Source of the DNA: Glomus cerebriforme
Taxonomy: Eukaryota; Glomeromycota; Glomeromycetes; Glomerales; Glomeraceae
Assembly (NCBI GenBank): GCA_003550305.1
Contig: QKYT01000072.1
Coordinates: 153,089 to 217,088, forward strand
DNA length: 64,000 bases
Reading direction: 5' to 3'
The position numbers and the translations under genes are program-made. This document shows positions 52,827 through 64,000 of the stretch, piece after piece. The stretch's first letter is position 1. Every line of letters begins with the position of its first letter. The notes under the pieces are model-generated. The model was given only the letters and a program-made list of their open reading frames with translations, made no database searches and was not told the origin of the DNA.

Positions 52827-54162
52827 ATGGAATGTTTTCCATGGAGAAGTATGACAACTCAAAATACTCAGGCAACTGCCACAAGCTCAAGCTCAAGCTC
52901 TCTTGCTTCCGTTTCTAATGAGATCAGTCAATTGGAAAAATATCGTTATTATTGGTGGAAGACCGGAAACATGCACCCGAAAGCTAAATGGGAAGAAGTA
53001 AAGTAAGACTCTTTCTTATTTGTTACTGGTTGTTTACGAAATATCTGCTTAAATCAGCTGTCGTTTATTATCAAGTTTGCCATATGAACTTGCTAAAGAT
53101 GTCCCTTTTGATACGTATGTCGAACAAACGGATAAATACAATATCCACGGCTTTTGGGAGTGGGAAAACAATACAGTTCGTGTCATAGAACTTCCTTCGT
53201 CATTTCACGAAAACTGTGTTAACGGGATTGTCCGACAAATTAGTAGACAATTAGGAGCTGTGGAGGGTACTAATGTAGATATTTTTAATTATGGAGCAAC
53301 AAGTGAGTGTTTGATTTATTAGGTAAAGTATTATTCTATTACTAACTATTTTTCGTTAAAAGCGACAAGATCAAGAGGATCAGGCAAAGAGGCGGATGCA
53401 TCATTTCGGCCAGTATCAAAGCCACAAGTAAATCGTGGTGGATCTGACGGAAACGTATGAAAGTTAATTTTATTCATTTCCTGATATGATGATTATTTTA
53501 ATTATTTTAAATATCTGATATTTACGTTCTTAGAATCAGCCCTGGCCAAATTTGGTTGTGGAGGTTGCGTACACTCAAAGTGAAGCGGATGTCAGAAATA
53601 AGATAGAAAATTATTGGCTTAGGGCTGGTCGAGCTCATGATGCTATCCTGATTAAAATTGAACCACCAACCGCACCAGATATAATTCCCAAATTTATGAC
53701 AGTAAGTAATGGCAAGATTATCTGATTCCTGCTCAATTCACATTGATTAAATAATTTTTATTCTTTAATATGCCCGACATTATTGTATAAACAACCGAAC
53801 AGCTATTGGTGCATTACAGCCTACAATGGTATGTTATATTATGTACTTTTTAGAATAAGGTCAAATCTGATATAAGGTATTTTTATTAGTATGACTTCTC
53901 TACAACCGACGATCAAGGAAACCCCACCAATATTCAACCCGGGCAAAGAGTTATTAACATTCAACACGCATGCCTTTATCATGGGGTGCCAGTTAATGTT
54001 TGGAATCCACCACCGCCTCCACTACCTCCACCACTTCCTCAACCTAACGCACCACTTCAACCTAATCCTCCACCTCAACCTAATCCTGTTGCTAATTTAC
54101 CTAACCCCATTATCATTGACTTATATCTTGTTCAGTATCAAATCATAAATTGTATTATCTAG
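52827..54162 (+). CDS. PD-(D/E)XK (Uma2-like) nuclease-fold protein, multi-exon
   Basis: Exons at 52827-53002, 53076-53302, 53363-53454, 53534-53701 and 53890-54162 can be joined in frame. Landmarks are MECFPWRSMTTQN, LPYELAKDVPFDTYVEQ, HENCVNGIVRQISRQLGA, GSGKEADASFRP, WPNLVVEVAYTQSE and LRAGRAHDAILIKIEP. The last exon has a Pro-rich tail (PPPPPLPPPLPQPN). EAD...LVVEV is the core of the Uma2-like PD-(D/E)XK fold; the usual Lys after E-x is not evident, so activity is doubtful. One segment (about 53771-53828, encoding RHYCINNRTAIGALQPTM) has no AG acceptor in the expected place (TTTAA instead). With a cryptic acceptor (CATTACAG) a 9-nt exon keeps the frame, giving 314 residues. It may be functional or newly broken. 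Confidence 0.65.
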
Positions 54163-54329
54163 GTTGAAGCAAATTAATATACATTTTTTTATAACAGCAG
54201 ATGGGTTTCGTGCTATTAGGATAATAATATAATTGCTAAAGCTTGTAATTTTTACTATGTGGTTTGCTAATATTAGTGTTCTATTATATAATTCTGCGTA
54301 ACGGTTTGACATTCTCTGTATTAAAATTT

Positions 54330-55090
54330 AATACTCCTAATAGTAATGTTTTTATTGAGTTAGAGGTAGAATCTATAGAACCAGTTTTTAATAATACAAA
54401 TACTTCTAATGATAACCAAAACCCTTTTATTTATCAATATAATCTTTGTGTTGAAAATATTTTTGATAACTGAATATCTGTTAATACATTTATATATAAT
54501 TATTATTTAGAAAGAGATTTTGGTTATCAAGTATATTGAAATGATAAAGATATAATTGATCATTCTGTTATTTGACATAAATTATTTATTGTTGTAATTA
54601 TGAAGCTCGTAAGACAGTTAACCAAAATGTATATTGTTTGTGCAATTCTAACAAATCTAACTGTAAATGGCATTGTAATTTTAAATTACTAAAAACTGAA
54701 CAACAAATAAGATGTATAACACTAATTAATAATTATAATTACAAATTAAAACTAATTCAAATAGTTCATTTTAATGCTAGATATTAACAGTTTAATGATA
54801 ATATGATATAAGATTTAAAATTTTTTACAAGTTGTAAAGTTGCACCTATAATACAATTAGAAATTCTTAAAAAAAAATATCTACAGTATGTATTTCACAA
54901 GCAAGATGATTATAATTCAATTTATAGATTGCATGAAAGTAATAAAAATAAAATTCTTGATTCTGGTTCATTATTCAATGTTTTTTTTGAAAAATAATTG
55001 AAGATCCAAATTGGTTTGGTATTCTAACAATAAAAGATATTTATCTAGTATTTTTTGGATATCATTATCTTAGTAGAACTTATATCAATA
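54330..55090 (+). pseudogene. Fragment of a MULE-type transposase
   Basis: Pieces in several frames read as a MULE N-terminal zinc-binding region: KTVNQNVYCLCNS, CKWHCNFKLLKTEQQIRC, then FFTSCKVAPIIQLEILKKKY, VFHKQDDYNSIYRLHES and IIEDPNWFG. The order and spacing match MULE transposases as I recall them from this fungal group. The catalytic DDE part is absent and stops are frequent. The first part (54264-54473) is an open frame ending FIYQYNLCVENIFDN. Confidence 0.55.
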
Positions 55091-56320
55091 ATTTCATAAT
55101 ATAGTATTAAATGATAATACCTGTAAAATCAATAAATATAATAAGTTTATGATAATTTCCAGTCACTGACGTCTTTTTTAAAGTTGATACCAAAGAGGCC
55201 ACTTGGTATTTTCAGGCACTCTTTTTTGCACAAGACGGAGAGAAAAACTTGTGGCTGCTTTTGGTAAACCCAGAAGTTAGCTTAGCATAAAGTTTCTTTA
55301 GAAGTAAAGACCTTTTTATAGAGTTGATACATGGGTTTGGATAATAAGAAAATCTTTTCTGATATACTGGATATAGAAGAAAGTAACCCAACTGGTTTGG
55401 TATTTAGTTGTCTTTTTTTAATTTAGTTTTTGTTTTCTGATCACTTCTAGATGCCTTTCTCTAAGTAGTTTCTGAAAAGGTGCAGTTTGCTATTTTCTTC
55501 TTCATACTTGCTACTTTAAGTGGGGGGAATGAAGGTATTCAAAATTTGATCTATAGCTGATTACTGTTATGTGATTGGTTCTTATTATTGTTATATTCCT
55601 TTAATTTAGTTTCACAGATGGTAATCTCTTTTGTGTGCCCTTAAGGTGTTGAATTTGATTAAATAGTTAATAAAAAATTTATCTCTTGTACTTTTCTTAT
55701 TTTTGTATACTGGAAACTTTTTATTGATTTATTCAGATAATAATCATTAGGATACTATCTTTCTGTTTTTTTAACTCATCCGCCTAGATTATTACTTGCA
55801 TTGTTAGAAGTAGCTTTATACTAAATTTATGTAATCAACTTTATAGGATCACTGAATTAAAATGTAAAGGATTTGCTTACAAAGTATGAGAGCAGAAATC
55901 TGGTTGTCATAAGTAATTTTAGTTTCAAAGTATGCTTGTAATCAAGTTCTGGAAGCCATTGGAAAGCTTATTTGTTATATTATTTTTTTCTTCTGAAGAC
56001 TGATATCAGCATTCAGTCTCTATAAAGTTATTAATATTTCTTACTAATTTAAAGACCCAAATTGATTTAAAGGAAGATTTAAGTAACTTGAAAAGAATTA
56101 GATATAATTAATAAACCATAGAAGATTTTGTTCTAGGATGATGAAAGATGGAAGAATGATATGAAAGACTCAGATGAGGATAATTTTAGGTAAAGGAGTA
56201 TGTATAGGGTTGGATAGGAAAGGTATTAGCAGGTTAAAGAAAATAGCATTAAAAAAAATATATAAATTTCCATTAACAAGAATATTAGTATTTATCATAA
56301 AACAAAGGTAACCTTCTAAG
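55091..56320. other. Unassigned region
   Basis: More mixed base composition than most of this half (e.g. 55160-55260), but with stops in all frames. It could be an old retroelement body upstream of repeat copy B. No homology was recognised. Confidence 0.35.
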
Positions 56321-56324
56321 TATT

Positions 56325-56560
56325 CCATTCTTTAAGGGCAAGGCAAGACTTTTCAAGCTGGATACATATGGAATTATACCATACAGTTTGATAATAGTAG
56401 TCTCTTCTACACCTTACTTTTCCAGTAGATATAAAATAACTTTGTCGGGCTATCTGCTCCTCTCCAAGACTGCGAGCACATATAGATGTCTAAAGAAGGA
56501 TGGATACATCTCTCCACCCACAATAAATAATCATTAATAAAATTTTATACATGTTAAAGA
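56325..56560 (+). repeat. Dispersed SINE-like repeat, copy B
   Basis: Second copy of the repeat at 36935-37288, perhaps 65-70% identical by eye, ending in a short A run near 56563. See copy A for shared landmarks. Confidence 0.55.
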
Positions 56561-56599
56561 TTAAAAAAAAAAATCAATAAATATAATATATATTTAAAT

Positions 56600-57914
56600 A
56601 TTTTTAGACAAAAGTAACGAACCTCATTTTTTAAATTAATTCTCAGAATTGTACATAATAATTTAGGCTAAAATTTTAACATATGTTAGTTTACATCTTA
56701 TGTAAACAATGATGTAAACATTATTTTATTTATAAACATATTTCAAATATGATTGACAAAATAGGATTTTATACTACTTTACACTATGTCCGATTTAACA
56801 GAGGATGAATGCAACCAAATTATTGGCCTATTTAAGGGTAGTGTCACAAAAGCAAATATTAAAATGCTTAGCTTTTCTAAAACTACAGTTCTTCGAACTA
56901 TTTAAACCTTTTGTGAAAGAAAAAGTCTTAAGACTTAGCCACAAAGTGGTCGTCCAAGACTTTTAAATTGTGAATACTAAAAAGTACTAAAAAAAATTGT
57001 TAAAACTGATAATTACCAGTCAGCTAAACAAATAAAGAACAAATTTCAAGAAAAAACTGAAATTCAAATTTCTACATATTAGAATAATAAGAAGAAATTT
57101 GCATGAGCTTAATATTTTTTTTTTGTATTCTAGTATGCAAACCTCTTCTTAGTGATAAATAAAGAAAAAATTGCTTAACCTGATGTATTGAAAAAAAAGA
57201 CTAGTCTGTTAGGAAATAGAAGTCAGTTATCTGGAGTAATGAGAATCACTTTACAATTTTTAAAAATGATGGTCCAGGTTGTGTTTGAAGAACTTCTGGA
57301 ATATGATTCAATATTAAAAATATGACTTCTACAGTAAAATATAATGGTGGATGTGGAGTTGTTTTTTAGAAAAAGGATTAGAACCGTTAGTAAAAGTTGA
57401 TAAAAAAATAAAACATCATGATTATATTCAAATACTTGAATAATATTTATTTCCATTAATTAATAATAATTTTAATGGAAAAAATTATTTATTCCAAGAT
57501 GATAATGCCCTAGTTCACACTGCTAAAAATATTAAAAAATGGATTGAAGCAAAAAATAATAAAAATTTTGAAAAATTGACCAAGTCAGTAATCACCTGAC
57601 TTGAACCTTATTAAATATTTATAATCAGAGCTGAAAGGCATATTAGAAAATGTTTCAGACCTGCAAAAAATATGAAGGAATTGGAATATGCTTTGCATAA
57701 AGAATAGAATAAAATTCTGAAGTATACTTTAACAAATTTAATTGAAAATATACTATGTCGGATAGGAATATGTATTAAGAATAATGGCTGGCCAACTAAA
57801 TATTAGTTTTATAATAGTTAACCTAATAATAATTAAAATTTTAACCCAATTATTATGTACATTTTTGAGTAATTAATAAAAATATGAAGTCTACTACTTT
57901 TGTCTAAATAGTGT
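56600..57914 (+). mobile_element. Decayed Tc1/mariner element
   Basis: The ends are inverted: TTTTTAGACAAAAGTAACGA at the left, and the complement of CACTATTTAGACAAAAGTAG at the right, next to a TA that fits the family's target. Inside, transposase remnants run from MSDLTEDECNQIIGLFKGS (56787) through an HTH (KTTVLRTI), GRPRLL and then DDE-domain pieces (VVFWKKGLEPLVKVDKK-like, FPLINNNFNGKNYLFQDDNA near 57450-57510). Many stops and frameshifts. Size (about 1.3 kb) is normal for the family. Confidence 0.88.
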
Positions 57915-58178
57915 ATATTTAGATTTTACAATATTTGATAAAAGCAAATAATAAAATAGCTTTAAAAATATTTTAGATAAATTCAAAATCTGGTTTAATT
58001 AATATTATATCTTAAATTTTTCTAATAATATTACATTTTTATTATTTTTTTTATATTTGGCAAAAAAAATTTAATAAAATGTTTTATTTGTATAAAAATA
58101 TATTAAGTATTAAATTAAATAAATATTTAACAATTATTGGTGATGGAATATCATTCAGTAATTGGATTTCAATAAAAT

Positions 58179-58220
58179 TTATACCATTTGATTCATCTCA
58201 ATGAGAGGATTCGAATGGTA
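58179..58220. repeat. ATACCATT hairpin motif, third copy
   Basis: TTTATACCATTTGATTCATC...GAGGATTCGAATGGTA matches the hairpin at 44889-44932 and one arm at 40735. It is probably the end of the same repeat family. Confidence 0.6.
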
Positions 58221-58509
58221 ATAAAATCATTATTCTAGTATCGATATTGGTAGAATTATGCTTTAATAAAGTTTATAATATATAATTTCAGCCAAAATTG
58301 CAGAATTGGACCTTAATTTCTGCAATTGTTCACAATATCGCGAGACCCATCTTTAGATGGAATCATGTGCAGAAATTACACAATTGGTAATACATAGATG
58401 TTATAATACAAGATTTAAACTTGCATTAAAAGAAATTCACATGCTTAACTGACATAATATTTTAATTCTTTTAAAATCATTTTAAATGTTATTTTAAAAT
58501 TTTCTTTAT

Positions 58510-59490
58510 CAATACAGCCATAATAAATCTAATAAAATTCTGATGATATTTTTTTATTTTTGTTAAGTAATTGTAAATTTTAAATTTACTTTCTTATTGC
58601 TAATTGGTTTTTTGATTTTAGAAGTTGCATAAAAACATCACTTTCTGATTTAACATATATTATGGTATTTTGAAATGCAAACAGATCAATCTTGTTTTAT
58701 TTTCTTGTAACATACATATTTGATTTACATATAGGTAATTTAAAAAAGTATGTTATATAGGTATAAGAATGATATATTTTTGCTTTTAAGATATTTAAGA
58801 TAAGCCATATTAAATATTATCAAGTTAAGGTTATGTATTTTATTTTATATTTAGTTATCTTGGATAGTGCAATATTATTGTTTTGTAAGCTTTAATAAAA
58901 TTGTTTTAACTAGTTAGTACAGGATTTTTGATAACTATATTAATTAAAAAAAGTGGTTGTAAGAGTAATGTACAATTTATTTATTTTTTTTTTTACATTT
59001 TTTTTGTAATAGTTAAGATTACAAATTATATCATTAAAATTAAATAGATTATCAGTTTAAAAATTCAGGTTGTACATTACGCCATAAAATGATGAAAACT
59101 TTTTTAATTTAATAAAAATCTAATAATATTTTTTATTTTTGTTAAAAATAAAAAAGTGAATTTAAAATTTATTACTTGATTAGTTTTTTGATTTAGAAGT
59201 CACATAAAAATTACTTTCTGATTTATTTAATATATATTATTATATTTTAAGATATTTGAAAATAATAAATAATATTATTGCTTTGTAAGCTTTAATAAAA
59301 TTATTTTTAACTAGTTAGTACAGGATTTTTAATAATTATATTAACTAAGAAAGTGACTGCAGAAGCAGTATACAATCCATTTTTTTTTTTTTACATATGA
59401 TACATATTTTTTTTATAATAATTAAAGATTATAAATTACATCATTAAAATCAAATAAATTATTAGTTTAAAATTCAGGCTATATATTATG
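58510..59490. repeat. Imperfect ~0.6-kb tandem duplication
   Basis: The order of blocks at 58515-59090 (TTTTTATTTTTGTTAA; TTTTTTGATTTTAGAAGT; TTTGTAAGCTTTAATAAAAT; CTAGTTAGTACAGGATTTTT; ATCATTAAAAT; TTCAGG) is repeated at 59125-59490. The second copy lacks about 170-200 bp in the middle. No coding potential was found. Confidence 0.75.
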
Positions 59491-61030
59491 TCACATTGAA
59501 AAAATACTATAAAAATAATAGAAACTTTCTTAATTAACATGATATTTATAATAAAAAAAGAAAATTATTTGAAATGGATTTTTTTTTTAAAAGGTTTTTA
59601 AAAAGAACCTTTTTATGGACTTTCTGGTTTTTTTTTATAAAATTTTCATAAACTTTTTATATAAACTTTTTATAAACTTTCAAACTTTTTTTTTTAAAAA
59701 ATATTTAAAAAACAAAAATTTAATAATAAAGAAAATGATATAAAAAATATATATAAGATAACTGTAGATGATGTTAAATATAAAATGAATACTTTAAATA
59801 AAGTTTATAATACCCCAGTAAACTATTTAAAAGAAACATAAGTAAATAGTATTATTTTTAATATTATATATTACATAGAAAATTGGTAAAAAAAAAATTT
59901 TTTAATTATAATTTTTTAATATCTAATATATTTTGTATATTTTGTTAATTCTTTTAAACTATTATTAACAACATTATTTGCAATATCAAAGTATGATTCA
60001 AATATAAATACTTTATTTATAAGTTTTAATGAATGAAGGTAACATAATTTTATCAATATATATAAAATATAATATAATTTATTAAAATAAAAATTTTAAA
60101 AATTATAGCAGCTGTATCATTATCTGTAGAAATAGCAGCAGTATCAGGAATAACAGCACTACCACCAAAATCATTGGCAGAAATAGTAGTAGTACTACTA
60201 ACATCATCAGTAAGAATAGTAGTAGTGTCACCAATATCATCAGCAAGAGTAGTAATAGCAGTACTACCAACATTATTAGCAGAAGTAGTAACAGCAGTAT
60301 TATTAAAATTATATAACAGATTATTATATTTATTGCAAATTAAGTAAACATTAGATAAGCATCTGCATATTAATTCCTAAAGATTATAGGGGTTATTATG
60401 TTAAGTGCTAGAAAACTACAGATCATCAAGCTAAGGAATGTCCATCAAAGCATAAAAAAAAAGAGCTTTGGTTTAAAAAATAAATATTTTTTTTTCATAA
60501 ATAAAATTTAAAATAATTAGTAATTAGATTTTTTTAATATTTTTAAAAATTAACTAATTTTTAATTTTTTTTAGTAGGGTAAAGAAATTTTTTTTTCATT
60601 ATATATATATATATAACATAATTAGGTCTAGGTAAAAAAAATTTTTTTTATTATATATAATAAATAATATAATATTTTTGAGTAGAAGGGATTTTTTTAA
60701 TATCATTTTTTTTTTATTATATAATATATATAATATAATAGGATTAGAAAAAGAGTTTTTTTGTAATTTTTTTTTTATATATTTTAGTATATTTTTTTTT
60801 ATTATTACCATATATAATAATACTTATCAGAGAACTGAAAGTATTTATTGGTAATAAAATTTTAATGGGAGTCAGAATCTATTTGCACCAAGATCTTTTG
60901 GAATTTTCTATACGATAACTTTCAATTTTAATGTAATAAGTAATTACCATTAGGATAATAATGATAATCCAAATGATCTTTGTTTTGTGATTATCTTGGA
61001 GGTGAATTATGTTTTCCACAACTTGAAATT
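59491..61030. other. A+T-rich region with low-complexity tracts
   Basis: A (GTA/CAGCA)-rich imperfect repeat lies at 60100-60305. A possible zinc-knuckle remnant (TDHQAKECPSKHKKKELW) is at about 60419-60470. Homopolymers and (AT)n follow up to 60840. No intact gene. Confidence 0.4.
60100..60305. repeat. Imperfect trinucleotide-based repeat
   Basis: Variants of a roughly 48-nt unit containing ATCAGCAAGAGTAGTAATAG and AGCAGTACTACCAACAT recur about four times. Both strands have open stretches rich in small residues, but no start or homology suggests a gene. It may be the relic of a repeat-encoding gene. Confidence 0.5.
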
Positions 61031-61041
61031 ATAGTAGAATT

Positions 61042-61089
61042 AGTGGGATACCACATGTGATATAATTATATCACATGTGATATCCCACT
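61042..61089. repeat. 48-bp near-perfect palindrome
   Basis: The two 24-bp arms (AGTGGGATACCACATGTGAT... and its complement) differ at one base. A series of ATCACATATAATCTAAAT-like repeats follows to about 61330. It could be a transposon end or a hairpin. Confidence 0.85.
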
Positions 61090-61090
61090 T

Positions 61091-63060
61091 ACCCTAGATT
61101 ACAGTATCACATATAATCTGAATATCACATATGATCTAAATGATGTGGTCTAATTATCACATATAATCTAAATGATATGATCTAAATACCACATATAATC
61201 TAACATTTTATTATTTTCTATATTACTTTTATGTTCTAGCTATGTCTTTAAGTCTTTCTTGATATTCATGTTTTTTATGCTAATATACTTTTATTGCCAC
61301 AATATAATCTAATTATCATATACATATAATCTAAATACCACACTTTTTTTCTTATTTCTGAGTCGTTTACATACTAAATTCTATAATGGGATTGTTAACC
61401 TTCTGTAGTTGTTTAGATGCCTGATTTTATGCTGAGGTACTGACCTCCTATGCCTGATTGGGTGCTGGATTCTATATTAAAGTGCTTACCCTTTGCGCCT
61501 ATTTGGTTGCCTTTCTTGATGTCAAAATGTGGTAAAAAATATCACGTCAGGTGACGCAGTAATTCGATCTAGATCTGTGATTAATTTTGGCTGACACTAT
61601 ATCATAATTCTGGCTGATCTTTTGAATATATAATTTGAGGATCTAGCTTGGTGCCATGATAGTGACCTGGTAATGACCTGGTAGCTACCGTGGAACTGTC
61701 ATAGAACTGTCATGGTACTAGTAGTTTGCTAGTTTGGATGCTGAGTTATTATATCCAAGTATCTGGCCGAAATTGTAGAATAATGCTGGCCGATACTATA
61801 CCTTACTGCGCTGGTCATATGACTTTCACTGACCTGCAAGTCAGAGAATTCGAAATGCAAAATATAAAAAACTGTGCATTACCATAGTCGGCCTGCACTA
61901 TCTTGTAACCCAACTATTGCCCATTAGTTGCTGGTATATGTATGCCAATTTCACGTCTGTAGTTGGAGGTGCATTGTGCATTACTATGGCCGGCCCATTT
62001 GATTGCCAGAAGTACACCATTTCACAATTCAACTATTGCCTATTTGTTGCCAGCATATTGGCAGAATGTTATAAGCTCTTCTGAGGCCTGATCATGAGTC
62101 TAAACTGGGTTGGGACAATGAGTATACTAATTTTTTAAGCATCTCTAGTGTCCTTAGTAAAAGTAAAGTTCTAGGAAAAAAATTCAAAGTTATCAGCCCC
62201 CAAAGAGATCTCATCAACCAGACATGATCTGTCCTAGTTATCTAAGTTATTGGATTAACTAGGACGGGAACTAGGATGGGTTTTGATATGGGAGAAGAGC
62301 TTCTTTCTTTAATTTAACTTGTTCTTTTATATTATGTCTTAGTTGTCCTAGTTGTCCTAGTAAAAATAAAAATTCTAGAAAAAAAAATTGTAACCCATCC
62401 TATAGTATATGTATAATATACACTATGTATGCTATTTATATGCTATATAGATATATACCAGTATATCTATAGGTAAAAAAAATAAAAAAAGGTAAAGAAG
62501 TCTGAAATTTACTACTAGGATGACTAGGATAATTAGGACAGACTATTTCTTTCCCTTTCAATCGACTTAAAATTACCATCTAGCTATATTTCATCTGTTC
62601 TAGAAAATTTTGACAACTAGGACGGAAACTAGAATAGAATTTCTAGAACAGTTTGCTGAGATATATTCTTGGCTTGCTTAGCCAGCTTTTTCTGATGGTA
62701 CTGTTCCCTTTTACAGTGCTTTCTAGCATATAGATCGCAAAATCTATATTCGGAATAAGTTCATTTACCACATTCAATGCAAGGTATATATGAGGGAGAA
62801 TTCTGATGTATTTGGCACCCTTTTAGGTGGAAGCACTCCCAATTACAAACTTCTCCAGTCCTGAGAATATATGGACATCGATAAAATACTATTTTTGATA
62901 ACTATGAATAATTCGATTATGTATCGATTTATATATTTCAGAATTAATTTTCATTTTGAACTTTTTTCTCCCAGAGTATATACTTTCTCTTGAACTGTAT
63001 ATTTGTTATATAATATTATAACCGAACAATCCTCACTTTCAGAGTTCCTTGACGCGCCCT
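61091..63060. other. Non-coding region with local repeats before the polymerase gene
   Basis: Composition is more balanced than in the rest of the second half. TATCACATATAATCTAAATR repeats occupy 61110-61340. Two diverged units with GTGCATTAC.ATRG.CGGCC lie at about 61874 and 61974. TGTCCTAGTTGTCCTAGT-like motifs occur at 62230-62640 on both strands. These could be parts of a large mobile element that includes the downstream polymerase, but this is not shown. Confidence 0.4.
62630..62895 (-). pseudogene. Cys-rich zinc-binding fragment
   Basis: On the minus strand, one frame reads RCPYILRTGEVCNWECFHLK, then GCQIHQ, then IPCIECGK, a TGA stop, and RFCDLYARKHCKREQYHQKK. Regular Cys pairs (CNWEC, CIEC) suggest a zinc-binding protein. 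There is no start codon and a stop interrupts it. Not assigned to a family. Confidence 0.35.
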
Positions 63061-63174
63061 CCGCCCCTTTTCATCCAGAGGCTGAAAAAGATAAAATGAT
63101 AGGCTAGGTGATCAGATATCCCAGCGAGAATTACTTGATGGACATTCCAACTCGTGATGATTTAGTTCTTAGAA

Positions 63175-64000
63175 ATGATGAGGGGGTTGACTTCAACTCT
63201 TAATGACGAAATAGTGAACCATCGAGATATTCCATTCATGCTGGCTGATGTGGAAGAAGCTAAAGAATATATTAATCAAATTCCCCATTATATTCTTCAC
63301 CTCTATAGATATCTCATTAATGGCCAGAAAGCAGTTCTTACTATTACTGGCATCAAGGTATTTTTCAATATTCGTGTTCCTAACAATGCAAGCATCCCTA
63401 AATTCTGGTATAAAGTAAAAAGTATACTTTTTACTGGAAAAGACAGTAGGGAGAATATTGTGAACATAAATCTAATCCAGATGGAATGTATAAAGGCATA
63501 TCCTATTCGTGGTTACCATGTGAAAAAAAAGTCATATCTTCGTATTATCACACCCAATAGAGACGAAAGGTTTACTGCTCTTGATATCATCTCAAGCTAT
63601 AATTCAAAGGTTGATCTTGAATGTAAAATAAAGACAGCTTCAAATGATACAGGCATATATTATTGTAAAGTTGCAAAAAAGTATCAAATACCACTTTCTG
63701 GCTGGGGATTGATAAGTAATTATAGATATAATTTCAGAGCACCATATTATGTGAAATCCCATCATTGCCTATATGCATTTTATCTCCTAATTAATAACTT
63801 TCATCCTATAGAGAATTTTGAACCACTTTACAAAATCTATCCATCTTCTCTCTTTGCCCACGATCGAGTATTAGTACTAACATGGGACATAGAAACATAT
63901 GATTCACGTGGATTAGAGAACTTCCTAGAAGCGAAAAATGACACATCCCAAGTTTTTATGATCTGCATGACCCTATACTGGAAAGATGACCCAATTCCTC
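63175..64000 (+). CDS. Family-B DNA polymerase, N-terminal part (runs off the window)
   Basis: The frame is open from ATG at 63175 ([18 protein letters not shown]) to the end of the window, about 275 codons. The 3' end shown reaches [12 protein letters not shown], the Exo I motif (D-I-E) of the family-B 3'-5' exonuclease. The preceding 240 residues are a delta-like N-terminal region. The polymerase domain would lie beyond the window. A second frame just upstream ([20 protein letters not shown], 63113-63200) reads naturally into the same protein but is separated by a 1-nt shift, with a TAG upstream at about 63105. So either the gene starts at 63175 or its 5' end is damaged. It could belong to a mobile element, an endogenous viral copy or a plasmid-like element; the sequence here does not decide. 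Confidence 0.75.
   Translation, partial: MMRGLTSTLNDEIVNHRDIPFMLADVEEAKEYINQIPHYILHLYRYLINGQKAVLTITGIKVFFNIRVPNNASIPKFWYKVKSILFTGKDSRENIVNINLIQMECIKAYPIRGYHVKKKSYLRIITPNRDERFTALDIISSYNSKVDLECKIKTASNDTGIYYCKVAKKYQIPLSGWGLISNYRYNFRAPYYVKSHHCLYAFYLLINNFHPIENFEPLYKIYPSSLFAHDRVLVLTWDIETYDSRGLENFLEAKNDTSQVFMICMTLYWKDDPIP

Noticed and set aside
57223..57456. Minus-strand open frame inside the mariner element
   Set aside because: It is the antisense of recognisable transposase remnants.

Overview
The window looks like nuclear DNA of a Glomeromycotina (arbuscular mycorrhizal) fungus, most likely Rhizophagus irregularis or a close relative. This is inferred from very high A+T content, genes with many short GT-AG introns, fungal-type housekeeping proteins (V-ATPase subunit H, an Atg20/Snx41-type sorting nexin, SWR1, Ran, an EF-hand-free NADPH oxidase), and a repeat-rich half with decayed hAT, MULE and Tc1/mariner copies plus a PD-(D/E)XK-like gene of a type I recall as expanded in Rhizophagus. 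Isolated N bases mark it as a draft assembly.

Positions 1-31345 form a gene-rich block. In order: an Nrg1-like C2H2 zinc-finger repressor (+), DDB1 (-), a SIR2/SIRT1-class deacetylase (-), V-ATPase subunit H/Vma13 (+, sharing a short divergent promoter region with SIR2), an Atg20/Snx41-type PX sorting nexin (+), the SWR1 chromatin-remodelling ATPase (+), Ran/Gsp1 GTPase (-, convergent with SWR1), and a NADPH oxidase (+). These genes are not an operon. Several act on chromatin (SIR2, SWR1, DDB1) but nothing in the sequence shows co-regulation. A foldback element of about 400 bp lies between SIR2 and DDB1.

Positions 31346-64000 are repeat-rich. A decayed second NADPH oxidase copy (33361-34798) lies 2 kb downstream of the intact one. 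Two unusual arrays follow: 37.68-38.39 kb on + and 41.29-43.09 kb on -. Each is a tandem repeat in which every unit is a mini-exon of about 35-43 nt plus an intron module with a 5' splice site, a branch-point-like TACTAAC/TTCTAAC inside a palindrome, and a pyrimidine-rich acceptor. In the minus array the 5' splice site is itself one arm of a hairpin. Next come a 915-bp element with terminal inverted repeats and a 9-bp target duplication (43639-44553), a decayed hAT transposase (about 46.1-48.3 kb), a multi-exon PD-(D/E)XK (Uma2-like) gene with one damaged acceptor (52827-54162), a MULE transposase fragment, a decayed Tc1/mariner element with recognisable ends (about 56.6-57.9 kb), and at the right edge the 5' part of a family-B DNA polymerase gene (63175 to the end, continuing beyond the window).

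The mini-exon arrays are the best candidates for something undescribed. They could yield many short in-frame peptide repeats by combinatorial splicing. That is inference and needs RNA evidence.
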